Below, one piece after another: positions 34,201 through 44,400 of a DNA stretch of 64,000 nucleotides (within the stretch, counting starts at the first letter, position 1; every line of letters starts with the position of its first letter). Position numbers and translations under genes: made by a program. Source of the DNA: Bugulina stolonifera (taxonomy: Eukaryota; Bryozoa; Gymnolaemata; Cheilostomatida; Bugulidae); NCBI GenBank assembly GCA_935421135.1, contig OW285190.1, positions 5,456,001 through 5,520,000 of the forward strand, written 5' to 3'. Below the pieces are notes generated by a model, which saw only the letters and a program-made list of their open reading frames with translations, had not been told where the DNA came from and did no database searches.

Positions 34201-36525
34201 CGTATATGTCAGTCATGTATCTACGTATATGTTAGTCATGTATCTACGTGTATGTCAGTCATGTATCTACGTATATGTCAGTCATGTATCTACGTATATG
34301 TCAGCCATGTATCTACGTATATGTCAGCCATGTATCTACGTATATGTCAGTCATGTATCTACAGACATGTGCCAAGCAGACAAATACTCAAGTCAAGAGT
34401 CAAGTGAGAGTATACATTCCCAATTGATAAAAAGTAATTTAGAGTCAACTCATCGGATGAAGCAAGTCAAAAGTAGAGTAAGAGTAAATAAACAGCCATT
34501 TTGAAAAGTAAAGTAAGAGTCAAGCAACTAGTGCCAAAATGCTAGAGTCAGAGTAGAGTCAAAAGTACAGCAGTATGTCAAAGAAAATACCAATGGGAAT
34601 TTTGTATAACACAAATTTCTGATGTATACAAGTGTGACAACACACAATAGGTAATACTTAGTGTTAGATCTGATTTTCTGTCAGTTATAGTAGTTCTGAG
34701 GAACAAAGGCTACTTCAAATTTGCACTATTGTTATAATGGTAGGTCTGTTTATCTATAAGCCTTTCAGCTTCTCTATGGTGGACAAGACTTATTACATAA
34801 TTACACCAAACCAATAGAATTATCATTGATAGCTGAGAGATTAGAGTAAAGTAAGAGTCAAGCATCATGCTTTGTAGGAGAGTAGAAGTAAAAGTCAATT
34901 CCCAGCTTTCACACAATACAAAAGCACAAGTCAATTAAAAGTAATGAAAAGCTGTTGCTCGAGTTAACTTGAGTCGAGTCAGAGTGCCCATCTCTGTGTA
35001 TCTACATATATGTCAGTCATGTATCTATGTATATGTCAGACATGTATCTACGTATATGTCAGATGTGTATAGATATTTCTTGTTATTCAAGTATGGATAT
35101 GTGTATCAAATAACGACGCTACTAGTTAATGCACCGATGTCATACCATCTAAATTCTAGGACTCAGTTGTAGAAAGCCTCTTGCAGTGAACATAAAATTC
35201 TTAGTACTGTGATAGAATTTATTTGTCTCACAGTATTATATATTTGCACACGCGTTATCCTCTCTCTGTTTTGTATATTGCTGTAATGAAATGAGAAGTA
35301 GTAGCCATATTGCAACACAGCGATCCTATATTACAGTAGTTCAGACTCGGTGGAGAGTTCAGTGTCTAAAAAGTTGAAAAGAAGTTCAGAGGTCAACGGG
35401 TGTGCAACTAGCGATGCTCATGTTAAAGGTATGGTAAAGTTATAGTACTAGTTACAGTGTATGTACTGTGGTGATACACATATCTACATATAGGGCTAGT
35501 AGTCTTGTGTACCAGTGTAGGGTTACATTACACTATATTATAGGAGTACTGTAGTTGTACAATGTATATGTACTACTATAATAGTGTTACGTGATAGTGT
35601 GGTGATTATTGCTTTATATCGACAAATTGCCCACTCTGTGTATTGCTGTGGATATACAATATAGCAGCAGGTATTATATGCAAGCTGGAACCGAACTGTA
35701 TAAAAAAAAACTCACCGACTTATACTCCTCGGGTGACCAGCCCCTAGTAGCTCTCACTGCCAGGTGCCAGTGCTGGCCAACTCCCTGTGAGAAAGGCCCA
35801 GATAACATGGCCTTTTTTGGCAGGGGTAGAAGAGTTGCCTTGAAGCCATGCTGGCTTGCATGACCCCAAAGACTTTAATATGGGGCACAGGAGCAATTGT
35901 GGCTGGATGCTCTTTCTAACACCACCGTGACCCGGATTTGAACCTGGAACCTTCAGCAAGAAAGCTCAGCATTCTAACCCCTAAGCCACGGCCTGGAACT
36001 GAATCGTATAATTGCTGTGTAAATCATATACAACATGTATACATGCTGTCATCAGGAAGTGAACTAGTAACTATGGTAACCATTAGACAAGTCTGTCTGT
36101 TACTGTTAAGTAAACTATGCTATGCTTGTATGTCCAACATACAGTTGTAGACAAACAGGATGGTGCTGTAGCTAAAGATGTCAAGGTCAAACCCGTAGCT
36201 GGATTATTACCTGGAATAGGTGAGCCCACTGAACGTACTGTTGTATTCTTCCTTCTGTATACATGTTGGCAATGATTATCCTAAGCATTGCCTAATATCT
36301 ATTCAGCCAGTATCTAAGATTACTCAGATGTGTCCAATAACAGAGCTGACCAATGGCAATTGAATACCTGGTCCATGTGAATATATTAGGTCAGTTTATG
36401 TATCTATACCTGATATTGTGGAACCACAATCTAAAGTTAGCTCATGCCTTACACTGTACTTGTTACTTATTGCTGTAGGTGATTATTCTGACAGTGAGAG
36501 TGACAGCAGCACACCAGGTGGTTGA
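28298..36525 (+). CDS. PSME3IP1: PSME3IP1 / FAM192A (PIP30, NIP30) orthologue, 7 coding exons
   Basis: A nuclear partner of the PA28-gamma proteasome activator in vertebrates. Exons: 28298-28412, 28705-28803, 33156-33277, 33672-33814, 35337-35428, 36151-36219, 36479-36525. They join to 687 bases, 228 aa plus TGA. The N-terminal NIP30 domain is clear: KKFVSEDDIAAAKKKRQEEW, then EEYDPRSLFERLEANR, KNMVKGLENDEIEFLERVSQ. The C-terminal part keeps LLAGVIRKK, VAGLLPGIGDYSDSESDSS, matching the family's LPGLGxYSxSSDSESSSDSE ending with its acidic serine cluster. Length is slightly below human (about 254). The donor of exon 4 is GTGTGG, a weak match. The start ATG sits in CTTGCCATGG, a good Kozak context. 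Confidence 0.92.
29035..32995. repeat. 43-bp minisatellite, about 92 copies, in PIP30 intron 2
   Basis: Unit: ACTAGTGCATGTGCACCATA then CTAATAGATGTTATATATAATAT. Copies differ at a few fixed positions (TGCATG/TGCAGG, ATATACTAG/ATAGACTAG, ATAACATACTAGCGC). There are no spacers, so it is not CRISPR-like. It covers nearly 4 kb of a 4.35-kb intron. Confidence 0.95.
33825..34361. repeat. 23-bp minisatellite in PIP30 intron 4 (left part)
   Basis: Unit of the type CATGTATCTACGTATATGTCAGT, about 23 copies, starting just after the exon 4 donor. It is open in several frames, which explains repetitive Tyr/Ile/Cys/Val ORFs without coding meaning. The array resumes at 34997. Confidence 0.9.
34362..34996. 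mobile_element. Non-autonomous hAT-like element 3 (635 bp)
   Basis: Left CAGACATGTGCCAAGC; the right end reads CAGAGATGGGCACTC in complement. Perfect 8-bp duplication TGTATCTA (34354-34361, 34997-35004). The interior has AAGTCAAGAGTCAAGT-type repeats like the other two elements. Inserted inside the 23-bp minisatellite, so it is younger than the array. Confidence 0.88.
34997..35070. repeat. 23-bp minisatellite in PIP30 intron 4 (right part)
   Basis: Three further units of the array at 33825-34361, displaced by the hAT-like insertion. Confidence 0.85.
35703..35994 (-). mobile_element. tRNA-derived SINE
   Basis: On the minus strand the head reads GTGGCTTAGGGGTTAGAATG (A-box-like) and, further on, GGTTCCAGGTTCAAATCCGG (B box GGTTCAAATCC), as in tRNA-derived SINEs. 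The tail ends in a homopolymer T run in minus sense (A run on plus). Imperfect flanking duplications GGAACCGAACTGTATA (35687-35702) and GGAACTGAATCGTATA (35995-36010) support insertion. It lies in PIP30 intron 5. Confidence 0.75.
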
Positions 36526-36680
36526 TTACTCTCACCAGAGCTGTGGCAGGTATAACAGGTGGTTGATTATTTGGACACTAGCTGTAACCTGGTATGGCAG
36601 GTGGTTTATTACTCTAACCAGAGCTGTGGCAGGTACAACAGGTGGTTGACTATACCAGTATTAGTTTTTACTTGGTGTGA
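36513..36680. repeat. Tandem duplication of the PIP30 stop-codon region
   Basis: Three imperfect units of about 57 bp containing CAGGTGGTTGATTACTCT and ACCAGAGCTGTGGCAGGTA. The first overlaps the last codons and TGA of PIP30. Confidence 0.7.
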
Positions 36681-37001
36681 CAGGTGTTTGATTAATCTAC
36701 CAACCAGTAGGTGCTCTCATTCACCTGTGGCAATGGTTTGTAGGGTTGTCAGTCCAGTATACTTGGTGAACAGATAACAACTCTTACTTAAGCAGGTGAT
36801 ATGACATTTGTTTGTTTAGGCCTATCATTTGTTATCACTTAAAGGTTTTCTGTTTTTGTATTCAAACCAGTTTTATCTTACTCAGATGACGTTTACTATG
36901 GTGTTTGAATGGTCACATCAACATGCCTACACTGCACTTACTGTATTGTTTTAAAAATAATACTGTGTTTGTATGTTGTGGCTGAACGTACAGATGTATC
37001 A

Positions 37002-37007
37002 AATAAA
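37002..37007 (+). terminator. Candidate polyadenylation signal for PIP30
   Basis: AATAAA about 480 bases after the stop codon, the first good match in the sense strand. Confidence 0.45.
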
Positions 37008-37009
37008 CA

Positions 37010-38440
37010 TGGTTTTCTAAAAGTAATAATGGTAAATTCTTGGTCGAAACAGAGACCATAAATGGAACGAATGGCTAAGCCCATATTTCAGCAAGCTGAT
37101 CATGAAGGAATGTCTCATGTGAAGTTGGTTGCTCTCTTGTACTTTCCTTCTTTAAAGGTATCTGAGCTGATGTACTGGTGCGGGTAATGTGTTATGTCTA
37201 CTGTGCTAGGTGGAGTTTATGTAGACTAGGTACTGTAGTCTTCTGGTTCAAACCGCAGTCAGGAACATGCATTTTCATGGATGTTAAACCAATCCTAACA
37301 GCTCGGTGATAAATTCCTTGCCGAAACAAAGAACTTATTGGTTTGTCTGCTAACTCATGTGATTCTATTGGGATGTTTCTTCTCATGGCAACTGCAGCGA
37401 GAGTTATCTTCCCTCTAATATTGCTGTTACTATGTACAAAATTATACATATATGTATTTACAAGACCTACAAGACACCCACAGCACTGAAAGCAACAGTG
37501 ACATCATCACTATTATATCCTCTATCTGTAGCTGCTGACTCAACACCACATGCTCCACATTTCATAGTAACTGTTGGTCCCCGCGTAAATGCTCAATTCA
37601 CAGGCTGAGAGAGGTGAGTTGGCAATGAGCCAGACACCCCTCCCCCCCCCCCCCCATGATAAGCTACTGTTTAGAGTTATTCAATATGCCAATTTTCTGG
37701 ACAATCAAAGGAATTTTCCAAATGCAAATACATGAACTACTCTTTTCAAGGACAAAAAATTGCTGAATACTGCAAATTTAGACACAAACTAGCCTTTGCA
37801 ACCAGTCTTTGTAACCAGCCTTTGCAACTAGCCTTTACAAACAGCCTCTAGACTAGTCATCTAGACTGTTTTTCAACTGGGTTTCATTTACTGTAGCTTA
37901 TTGTGGTGTTGATAAAGGAATACATTTTTATCATTGCTAATACTGTGTAGTCTGAGTTCCTTAGTGTGCCTGTGATCGGTGATTATATTGGGTGGTGGGT
38001 AACAGACAGCCTAAACTCACGGTATTTTATAAATCAAAGGTCAGTTCTTATCAATAAATAAAAAAGAACCCAACCCAGTACAGTCATAAGATGTTCACGT
38101 ACAGTATGTCACACAGTTTAGTAACACATTGACAATAATACTGGTGCACTATGATTGTAATTGTACCTTGAATGTAGGCAGAGAGAAGGTTTTGTGTAGG
38201 CTACATACGTGTACATCTACAGTATCCATCATCAACCACATCAACTCATCACAGTGACTGAGGTATGTGCTCCCATGTAACTGTACATAAGTTGTTACAT
38301 AAAGTATATATTTGTTGTTACCGTTGAAATTGAAATCAGAAGAGAAAGACAGAGGAGTTGTTACTCTACACAAATATTGTAATTGTCACGTATAACTCTG
38401 ATCTAGCCTGACACTAATGTCACTAATTATATACACTTAC
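37010..38440. repeat. Mostly unannotated; contains a partial dispersed repeat copy
   Basis: A CATCATCACTATTA/CCTCTATCTGTAGCTGC stretch near 37500 recurs at 55146. From 37950 to 38390 there is a first copy of the repeat tail (TCTGAGTTCCTTAGTGTGCC ... CATCAACCACATCAACTCATC). A C14 homopolymer lies at about 37639. No gene seen. Confidence 0.6.
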
Positions 38441-38529
38441 CTTGCATTACACTTGCTTGTACCAATTGTCCATGTAGTAGAATGTTACTTATATGCTTAT
38501 AATGTGCATTACTGAGCAATTATGTCCTT

Positions 38530-38690
38530 TTTATACCCATGTAAAGAGGCCCGACCTCTCAGAATTGCCTGATATTGATTTTGCATAATGATCTAGATGG
38601 TTTTAAGCATCTTTTGTAGAACCCGACCTATTTTGGGTCGGCCATCGGGCTTCCGGCCGCCATTGGTCGCACTGTCATACAATTTTAAGC
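38530..38690 (+). repeat. Fragment of the 677-bp LTR family
   Basis: TTTTATACCCATGTAAAGAGGCCCGACCTCTCAG and AACCCGACCTATTTTGGGTCGG match the LTRs at 49389 and 52840 with scattered differences. It stops at GCCGCCATTGGTCGCACTGTC, before the TATA box. Confidence 0.8.
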
Positions 38691-40060
38691 AGCTGTGTAA
38701 GAGATTCTTCACAGACTCATCACCTTATGGCAGTTACAACTATTTAATATTCATTCACTACACATATAATGGTACAGTTGAAGTTAGAATTCTCCAGGTA
38801 CAGCTACAGAAATTACTGGCCAATGACAATTAAGTTAGAATGTGTTGTGAGTGTTAAAAGTCAACATGTGGAATGCCAGAGTCTCAATCAGAAATAGTGA
38901 CACAACAAGGAATTTGTGTGAATTTAGACATACTGCAAGGTTAAGACAGTCATCTCGCAGATATCTAGACAGATGCTAGATGATTTACAGTGCTGCATGC
39001 AAACTAGGTTTCAATTACTGTAGTGTATTTTGATGACAGGGCCGTAACAATTATGGGGGCAAGATAGACCTCCCCAGCAATCTGTCCAACTCCAAACTCA
39101 AACCTTTATTGTGCCCACACCGGCAGGTTTTACACCGCAAACATCGTTTGAAACCGAAACACCGCGCAGCACTAGATAAAATGCTGGATGATTTACACGT
39201 ACAGCATTGTATGCAAACTAGGCTACAGCCTACAATTACTGTAGTGTATGTTGATAACAGGGCTGTAAAAGCCAAGGGGGAAAGATGGGCATTTGCCTCC
39301 CCAGCAATCTGTCCAAACTCAAACCTTGATTGTGCCAACTCTCAACATTGACCTTTATGCATATTGATCACAAAGTAAAGGCTAGTGTTATATAGTGTGA
39401 ATGGCAGTGCATGTGGCCTGTGATCCTGTATATTATTTTTCATCTACATGTTATATAGATAGTCATATATACATGTAATAATATAGTAATATCAGCCTGG
39501 GCAATCAGATATTCTGGCCTGGACTTTTTTGCCCCCTCAGCTAAAACCAAATGTAGTTGTTACAGCCCTGGTTGATGATGAGGGAATAAATTTCGGACCC
39601 TGCCAATACAATATAGTCTGAGCACCTTAGTGTGCCTGTGATAGGTGATTATAAGGGGCGGTGGGCAACAGACAGCCTAAACTCACTGTATTTCATAAAT
39701 CAAAAGTCAGTCAGTGTTTATCAACAAATGACAGGCAGACACAGTGCTTGCACATAATTATGCATATGCAACTCATGCATAGCATACAGTTTGGTGACTG
39801 ATGATACTAGTATACTATTTTGTAGTTTTAGGCAAGCAGAGAGAAGGATATGTTGTGTAGCCTACATGCATCTACAGTATATAACACATCCATCATCTAC
39901 CACATCAACCTATCACAGTGACTGAGGTATGTACTATCATGTACCTATACATAAGTTGTTACATGAAGTATATTATTTGTTGTTACAGTTGAAATTAGAA
40001 TAGAAAGACAGAGGAGTTGTCGCAAAAGTCAATAATGCACCCAATTTCTAAAGGCATTAT
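38684..40060. repeat. Dispersed unclassified repeat, copy 1 (with internal duplication)
   Basis: Closely similar to 55262-56410: shared landmarks TTTTAAGCAGCTGTGTAAGAG, GGCAGTTACAACTATTTAAT, GATGACAGGGCCGTAACAA, CCCCAGCAATCTGTCC, then a tail starting TCTGAG...CTTAGTGTGCCTGTGA. In this copy the CCCCAGCAATCTGTCC block is duplicated (39075 and 39300). No coding capacity or clear termini. Confidence 0.75.
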
Positions 40061-40074
40061 TTCATGTAGTATGA

Positions 40075-40480
40075 GTAGTGTAGTCAGTGCAGATCTGCAC
40101 AGACACCCGGCCATTTCCGCGTCTTATTAGCCCTAGATCCAAAAACTCCTCGGGCGGACGACCACCCCACCCGTCCTCTCGCCCCCTCCCCTTCCCTAAA
40201 CCTCACTCTATGTGCAAAGCCCTAGAACCTACCCCCCGATCGCGGGTGGGGTTTCAAAAACCTCATCGGCTGTTCCGTAGAACCCAGTCTAAAGAGCAAA
40301 CCCCGCGCCCCCCCCCGCGAACCCCACCCGTCCTCTCTCCACCCGTCCCGTCCCCGCCCCTCCCCACCCCTCCCCTCCGCCTCGCCCTCCGCCTCGCCCT
40401 CCGCCTCGCCCTCCGCCTCGCGGCGGTTCTCGTTTGCGAGTCCAGCCGTGGCCCCACGCCGCCCTCCCCGCCCATCCTCC
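40075..40480 (+). repeat. Left terminal inverted repeat
   Basis: Complementary to 48462-48914. Carries the perfect 14-bp palindrome GTGCAGATCTGCAC at 40087-40100. The inner part is C-rich with four GCCTCGCCCTCC units against two on the right. A polypeptide-like open frame read inward is low-complexity and present in both TIRs. Confidence 0.88.
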
Positions 40481-40649
40481 GCCCCTCCCCCGCCCTCCCG
40501 CCCCAACGACCCGTCGCGGCCCTCGCGGGCGGACCGTCGGCTGGAGTAGGGTGAAGCGAAGGAAAATACGGGTTAGAGTAATGATAGGCTACGCCCGTGC
40601 GGAGTGCCCGTGCAGAGTTTACGACGCTGACTATATTACTATAAGAAAC

Positions 40650-41137
40650 TTACCGAGTGGTGGTGGTGCTTCCGGATGATTTCTTTGCCGGGGACTGTTG
40701 AGACTGAACTAGTCGGGGTGACACCGCACTCGCGCGCTCCTCCGTTCGAGCGCCCCCGGACCTTCGATGAAAGACTCGCGCCTTAACCCTCATTTCCCCC
40801 GGACCCTCCCCTAGGCAAATCACCCGTCCCCGTGACGAGCGGCGAGGGAAAGTGAAGGCGGTGGCTCTTCCGCGCTTCAAACCGTAGACTTCGCGAGGAG
40901 GTTAGCCGACGACATCATCGCTCGGAGGGGTAGAAATAGAAATAGATAAACGGGATAGATGGATGCTTGTCTTCTCATCGCCATCGTCATCATCATCATC
41001 ATCATCATCCTACAAATAGACCCGCCTCTACGATGATGTCGCTGACTCGCCACCAATTTCTTTGACCACCGCGTCCACTTTCCCCCGGGTAGCAAACTCC
41101 GATAGGGAGAGAGCGCATTGTGCGCGTGCGATGTCAC
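40650..41137 (-). CDS. Possible small basic protein(s) of the PolB element
   Basis: Two short minus-strand frames between the polymerase gene and the TIR: 40877-41137 (86 aa, starting MTSHAHNALSPYRSLLPGGK, basic then hydrophobic) and 40650-40880 (76 aa, Arg/Ser-rich). They overlap by four bases. An ATC/GAT microsatellite runs through the first. I recognise no family; either may be noncoding. Confidence 0.25.
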
Positions 41138-41454
41138 CCCCCACCTACGAATGAATACAATAGAAGAAATGTGAACTGATAAGGGGTGAGTATGAGCGGA
41201 AGCTGCGCTAGTACCGTCTACCCCTTTGGTTTGGAGAGGTAAATGGTTTTTAATGTATTAGCTAGTGTTTTATTGCTCGGTTTTAAGGCTACAACCGGTA
41301 AACCCTCCGTTTTGAGGACGGAGACCCCTTGCAATAGAGAGTGAATGTGAAAAGAATTATACGGATATATATTATATATACAAGGGTTATGATGCACTGT
41401 TCGTTTACTCTCCGATTTATCGAATGAAGTAGTCTCATCTCCGAGAAATCAGTA

Positions 41455-44400
41455 CTAGCATTCTATAGGACTCGTACTCACCCCGTCTTCCGCAACCTTC
41501 CGCTTACCGTAGAAGTAGGTGAGTCCGGTCTTTAGCTGAGTATAGCTATACGTTTGATTTCCTCTTCTGATAAAACCCCGATTGTCTCCTCTCACCGACT
41601 CCCCTGTTTTGAGCACGGAGAGGAACTTCTCTTTGGTTAGGGTGTTTCCTCTTTTATTTAGTCCTTTGCTGCTATACTTGCTATCGCCGTCAGCGGACCA
41701 ACAAAAGTATGTTTTTGAGTTGAGCGCGATGACCCCCTCCCCCCGAAACTCCTCCTTAAACAGGCCAGGGGTTCGTGTTTCGTATCGCTGCACCTTCTCA
41801 CAACATTCCCTCATCTCCCACTCTTGCCCGAGCACCTTGGTTGTGATAAAGTCTCCCCTGTGGCTATCGCAGAAGGGTCTGGGAAACCATTTACCATACT
41901 CTCTGTAGAACTCTTCTTTTTTATCTTTTCGGATGACCTCATCTATACTGCGAGCACTCAGGGCCATGTAAGCGCTATCCGTATCCATTTCTACGTACTC
42001 AAAGTCCTCTCTGCTGACGAATCTGTGAAAATAAATCGGGCGGGTTGGAGGTTGCTGACACCGAAGAATAAAATAGAAAAGGATTTGATAAAATCTTTGT
42101 ATAGCCTAGTTCTACTCACCTATCCATAAAGTCGTAGTAGAACTCTAGCATCCTCAACTTGGCTCTCTGGAGGATGACGAATCCTACGACGGATGGAACA
42201 TCCATTCGAATCTAAAAGAAAGAGAGAGAGAGAGAAAGTTCACCCTTCCACTCGGAAAAAGTTTTGTCAAATCAAGAGTCAAAGTAAGAAAGATTGTCAA
42301 CACTTACCTTTTTCTTGTGAAGCTCTATCTCAAAGTAGTTTTCATCGACTTCGTTGAGACTAGAAAAGTGTCTACTCCTCACTTTGACGGCCGCCCCCTC
42401 TACTGTCTGTACATACTTGACAGTCTTATGTTTTTCCTTATTTGTTATGGTCTTTCCGTAGGCTGAATTCCCAACGAGCTTGCTGGTGCTGGCCAAGAGG
42501 GCCAGATCGGGGTCCAGATCTCCCCCTTTCCTTGCGTCTGAGACCGAAGAACCAAAGTCTTTGAAGACGGCTCGTGGGATAAAGTGAACAAACTGATAGA
42601 CCCTGGTAATTATCAAACCTTGATCTAGATACCATCTAGCCAGATCGGTGAGTAGTGTGATTCGCTCGCCAAAAAGACTCCCCACGAGCATTCGCTGAGG
42701 TCTCTTCAAGAATCCGTTCTGTTTGGCAAAAGCGCGCATGTGTTCGCTAAGGTGTTCTCTTCCCACATTTATATTCTTGAAAATAGGTGCCATCTCAGAG
42801 AACTTCGCTTTTAGCTCTTCGGGTACGGAAATGTCACACTCCACTAAACCGTAGTACTCTTCACTACGAATGTTGTTGATTATTTTATCGAGGTTGACGC
42901 AACCCCTCTCTGGATAGAGAGAAGAAAAGAAGACGGAGAGAAATGTCCTAACCTCTTCATCCGAACGAACTCGCGCTCCCCACTCACACTCCCGAGTGGT
43001 GATGAGCTTATAGCCTAGAGCCTTGATGTAATCTTCTTTCCTCGCAGTGTCCACCCGGAGCTCTTCATTCGTCATGTTTCTGACACCTTTTCCATTCCCT
43101 CCCAGCTCGCACTCGTGTCCGTGCCAGTAGCAACCGTGGAATTGGTACACAGTCTGGCTCTGTTCGCTATAACCATCCACCGGTAGGTTGTGACAGCCTA
43201 TCCTCATTTCTCCTCCATTCTGTTGGTGAAGGATGACCTCTCCTCTCTTCCACGATTGGAACTCTAGCCATCCATGCGCCACTTTGCTGAACTTTTTAAC
43301 AGGTTCCAGAGCAAAGCCTCGGCTCTCTAGCCTCCGCCTGGGATAACCCGTAGGCATATTCCCCATCATGCAGTATAGGTAGAGAGCGTTGGCATCGACT
43401 CCCAGAATGGACCTACAGGGTTTTGCGGATGTGCCATAAATCTTCTCTCGAATAAAGGTCACTCCAACTTCATGATGTCTGTGAAAGATGATGCTTGGCC
43501 CTCCCACGAGGTTATCGCGAAGAGTGTGGTACAGACTTTTGCTCTCCTCATCGAACAGACATATGGGTTGTGAGTTGCAAAGTTCGCCTCGGAGAGACAT
43601 TAACCTATGCAGCGGGAGAGCGGCTTGCGGAGGAGAGTAGCCATTAGGTCGGGCCTCCACCTCCATAAACAACCATCTGATAGCCAAGCCTGGAAGCGAG
43701 ATTGCGGATTTCAACATATCAATACCCTTTTGTCGATAGATAGAGCTCTGACGTGCAATGGCCTCGATGAATTGGGCCACATCGAGGTTGTTGTACCAGA
43801 TAAGGAAATACCTGAACGTTTCCATGTTCTCTCTTTCCCACACGAGCTGGCAGTGGTGATAATCTTGCTCGCTCAATTCTTGCTGAGTCAGTGAGTTGAA
43901 AAAACTCTCTCGGGGAGGGAGTCCACGATGATCCAACCTTCTCAGGGAATCTACCCAGTCGTAAGGAAAGAATCCCTTACTCTCTGACACGCCAAATGCC
44001 TTCAAGTATTTGGAGTAGTTGAAGCCTGGTGCGATAAAGTTGCATATGTCAAGGAATCTAAAACATCTACTCTCCACGCAGGACATACTGTTAACACGCT
44101 TAACGATGAAAACAAAATCTTCTCCCTCCTCCTCTTGTAGAGAGCGAAGTAAAGGTCCCTTTAGTATATTTAGGTCATACTTTTGCGAGTTGAAGCCGAC
44201 CACCGGAACGCTGGAGATGTGCTGTTCTAACTCTCTTTCTAATCCGGAGAGACCGGACTTCACCCTGTAAGTCGAGACGTTAGAGAACTTGTCGTCAGCA
44301 AAGGCCTCTTCTCTATCCGCCCGATCCGCGAGGAAGGTAGAGAGTCGCTCGCGTACATCCTGGAATCTTTCTCCGAACAAATCTCCTGCCACGTCAGCAA

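Noticed and set aside
33681..34504. ORFs of 115-229 codons rich in Tyr, Ile, Cys, Val, Met
   Set aside because: They are the 23-bp minisatellite read in three frames, running out of PIP30 exon 4 past a splice donor.
35744..35959. 71-codon minus-strand ORF
   Set aside because: Lies inside the tRNA-derived SINE.
37639..37653. C homopolymer as a structural or regulatory element
   Set aside because: A lone poly-C run with no further context; could also be an assembly length error.
40087..40554. 155-codon ORF in the left TIR, with a 149-codon counterpart in the right TIR
   Set aside because: Similarity is explained by the TIRs being complementary; differences are not biased to synonymous sites and the sequence is low-complexity Pro/Arg/Leu. 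Kept only as a remote possibility.
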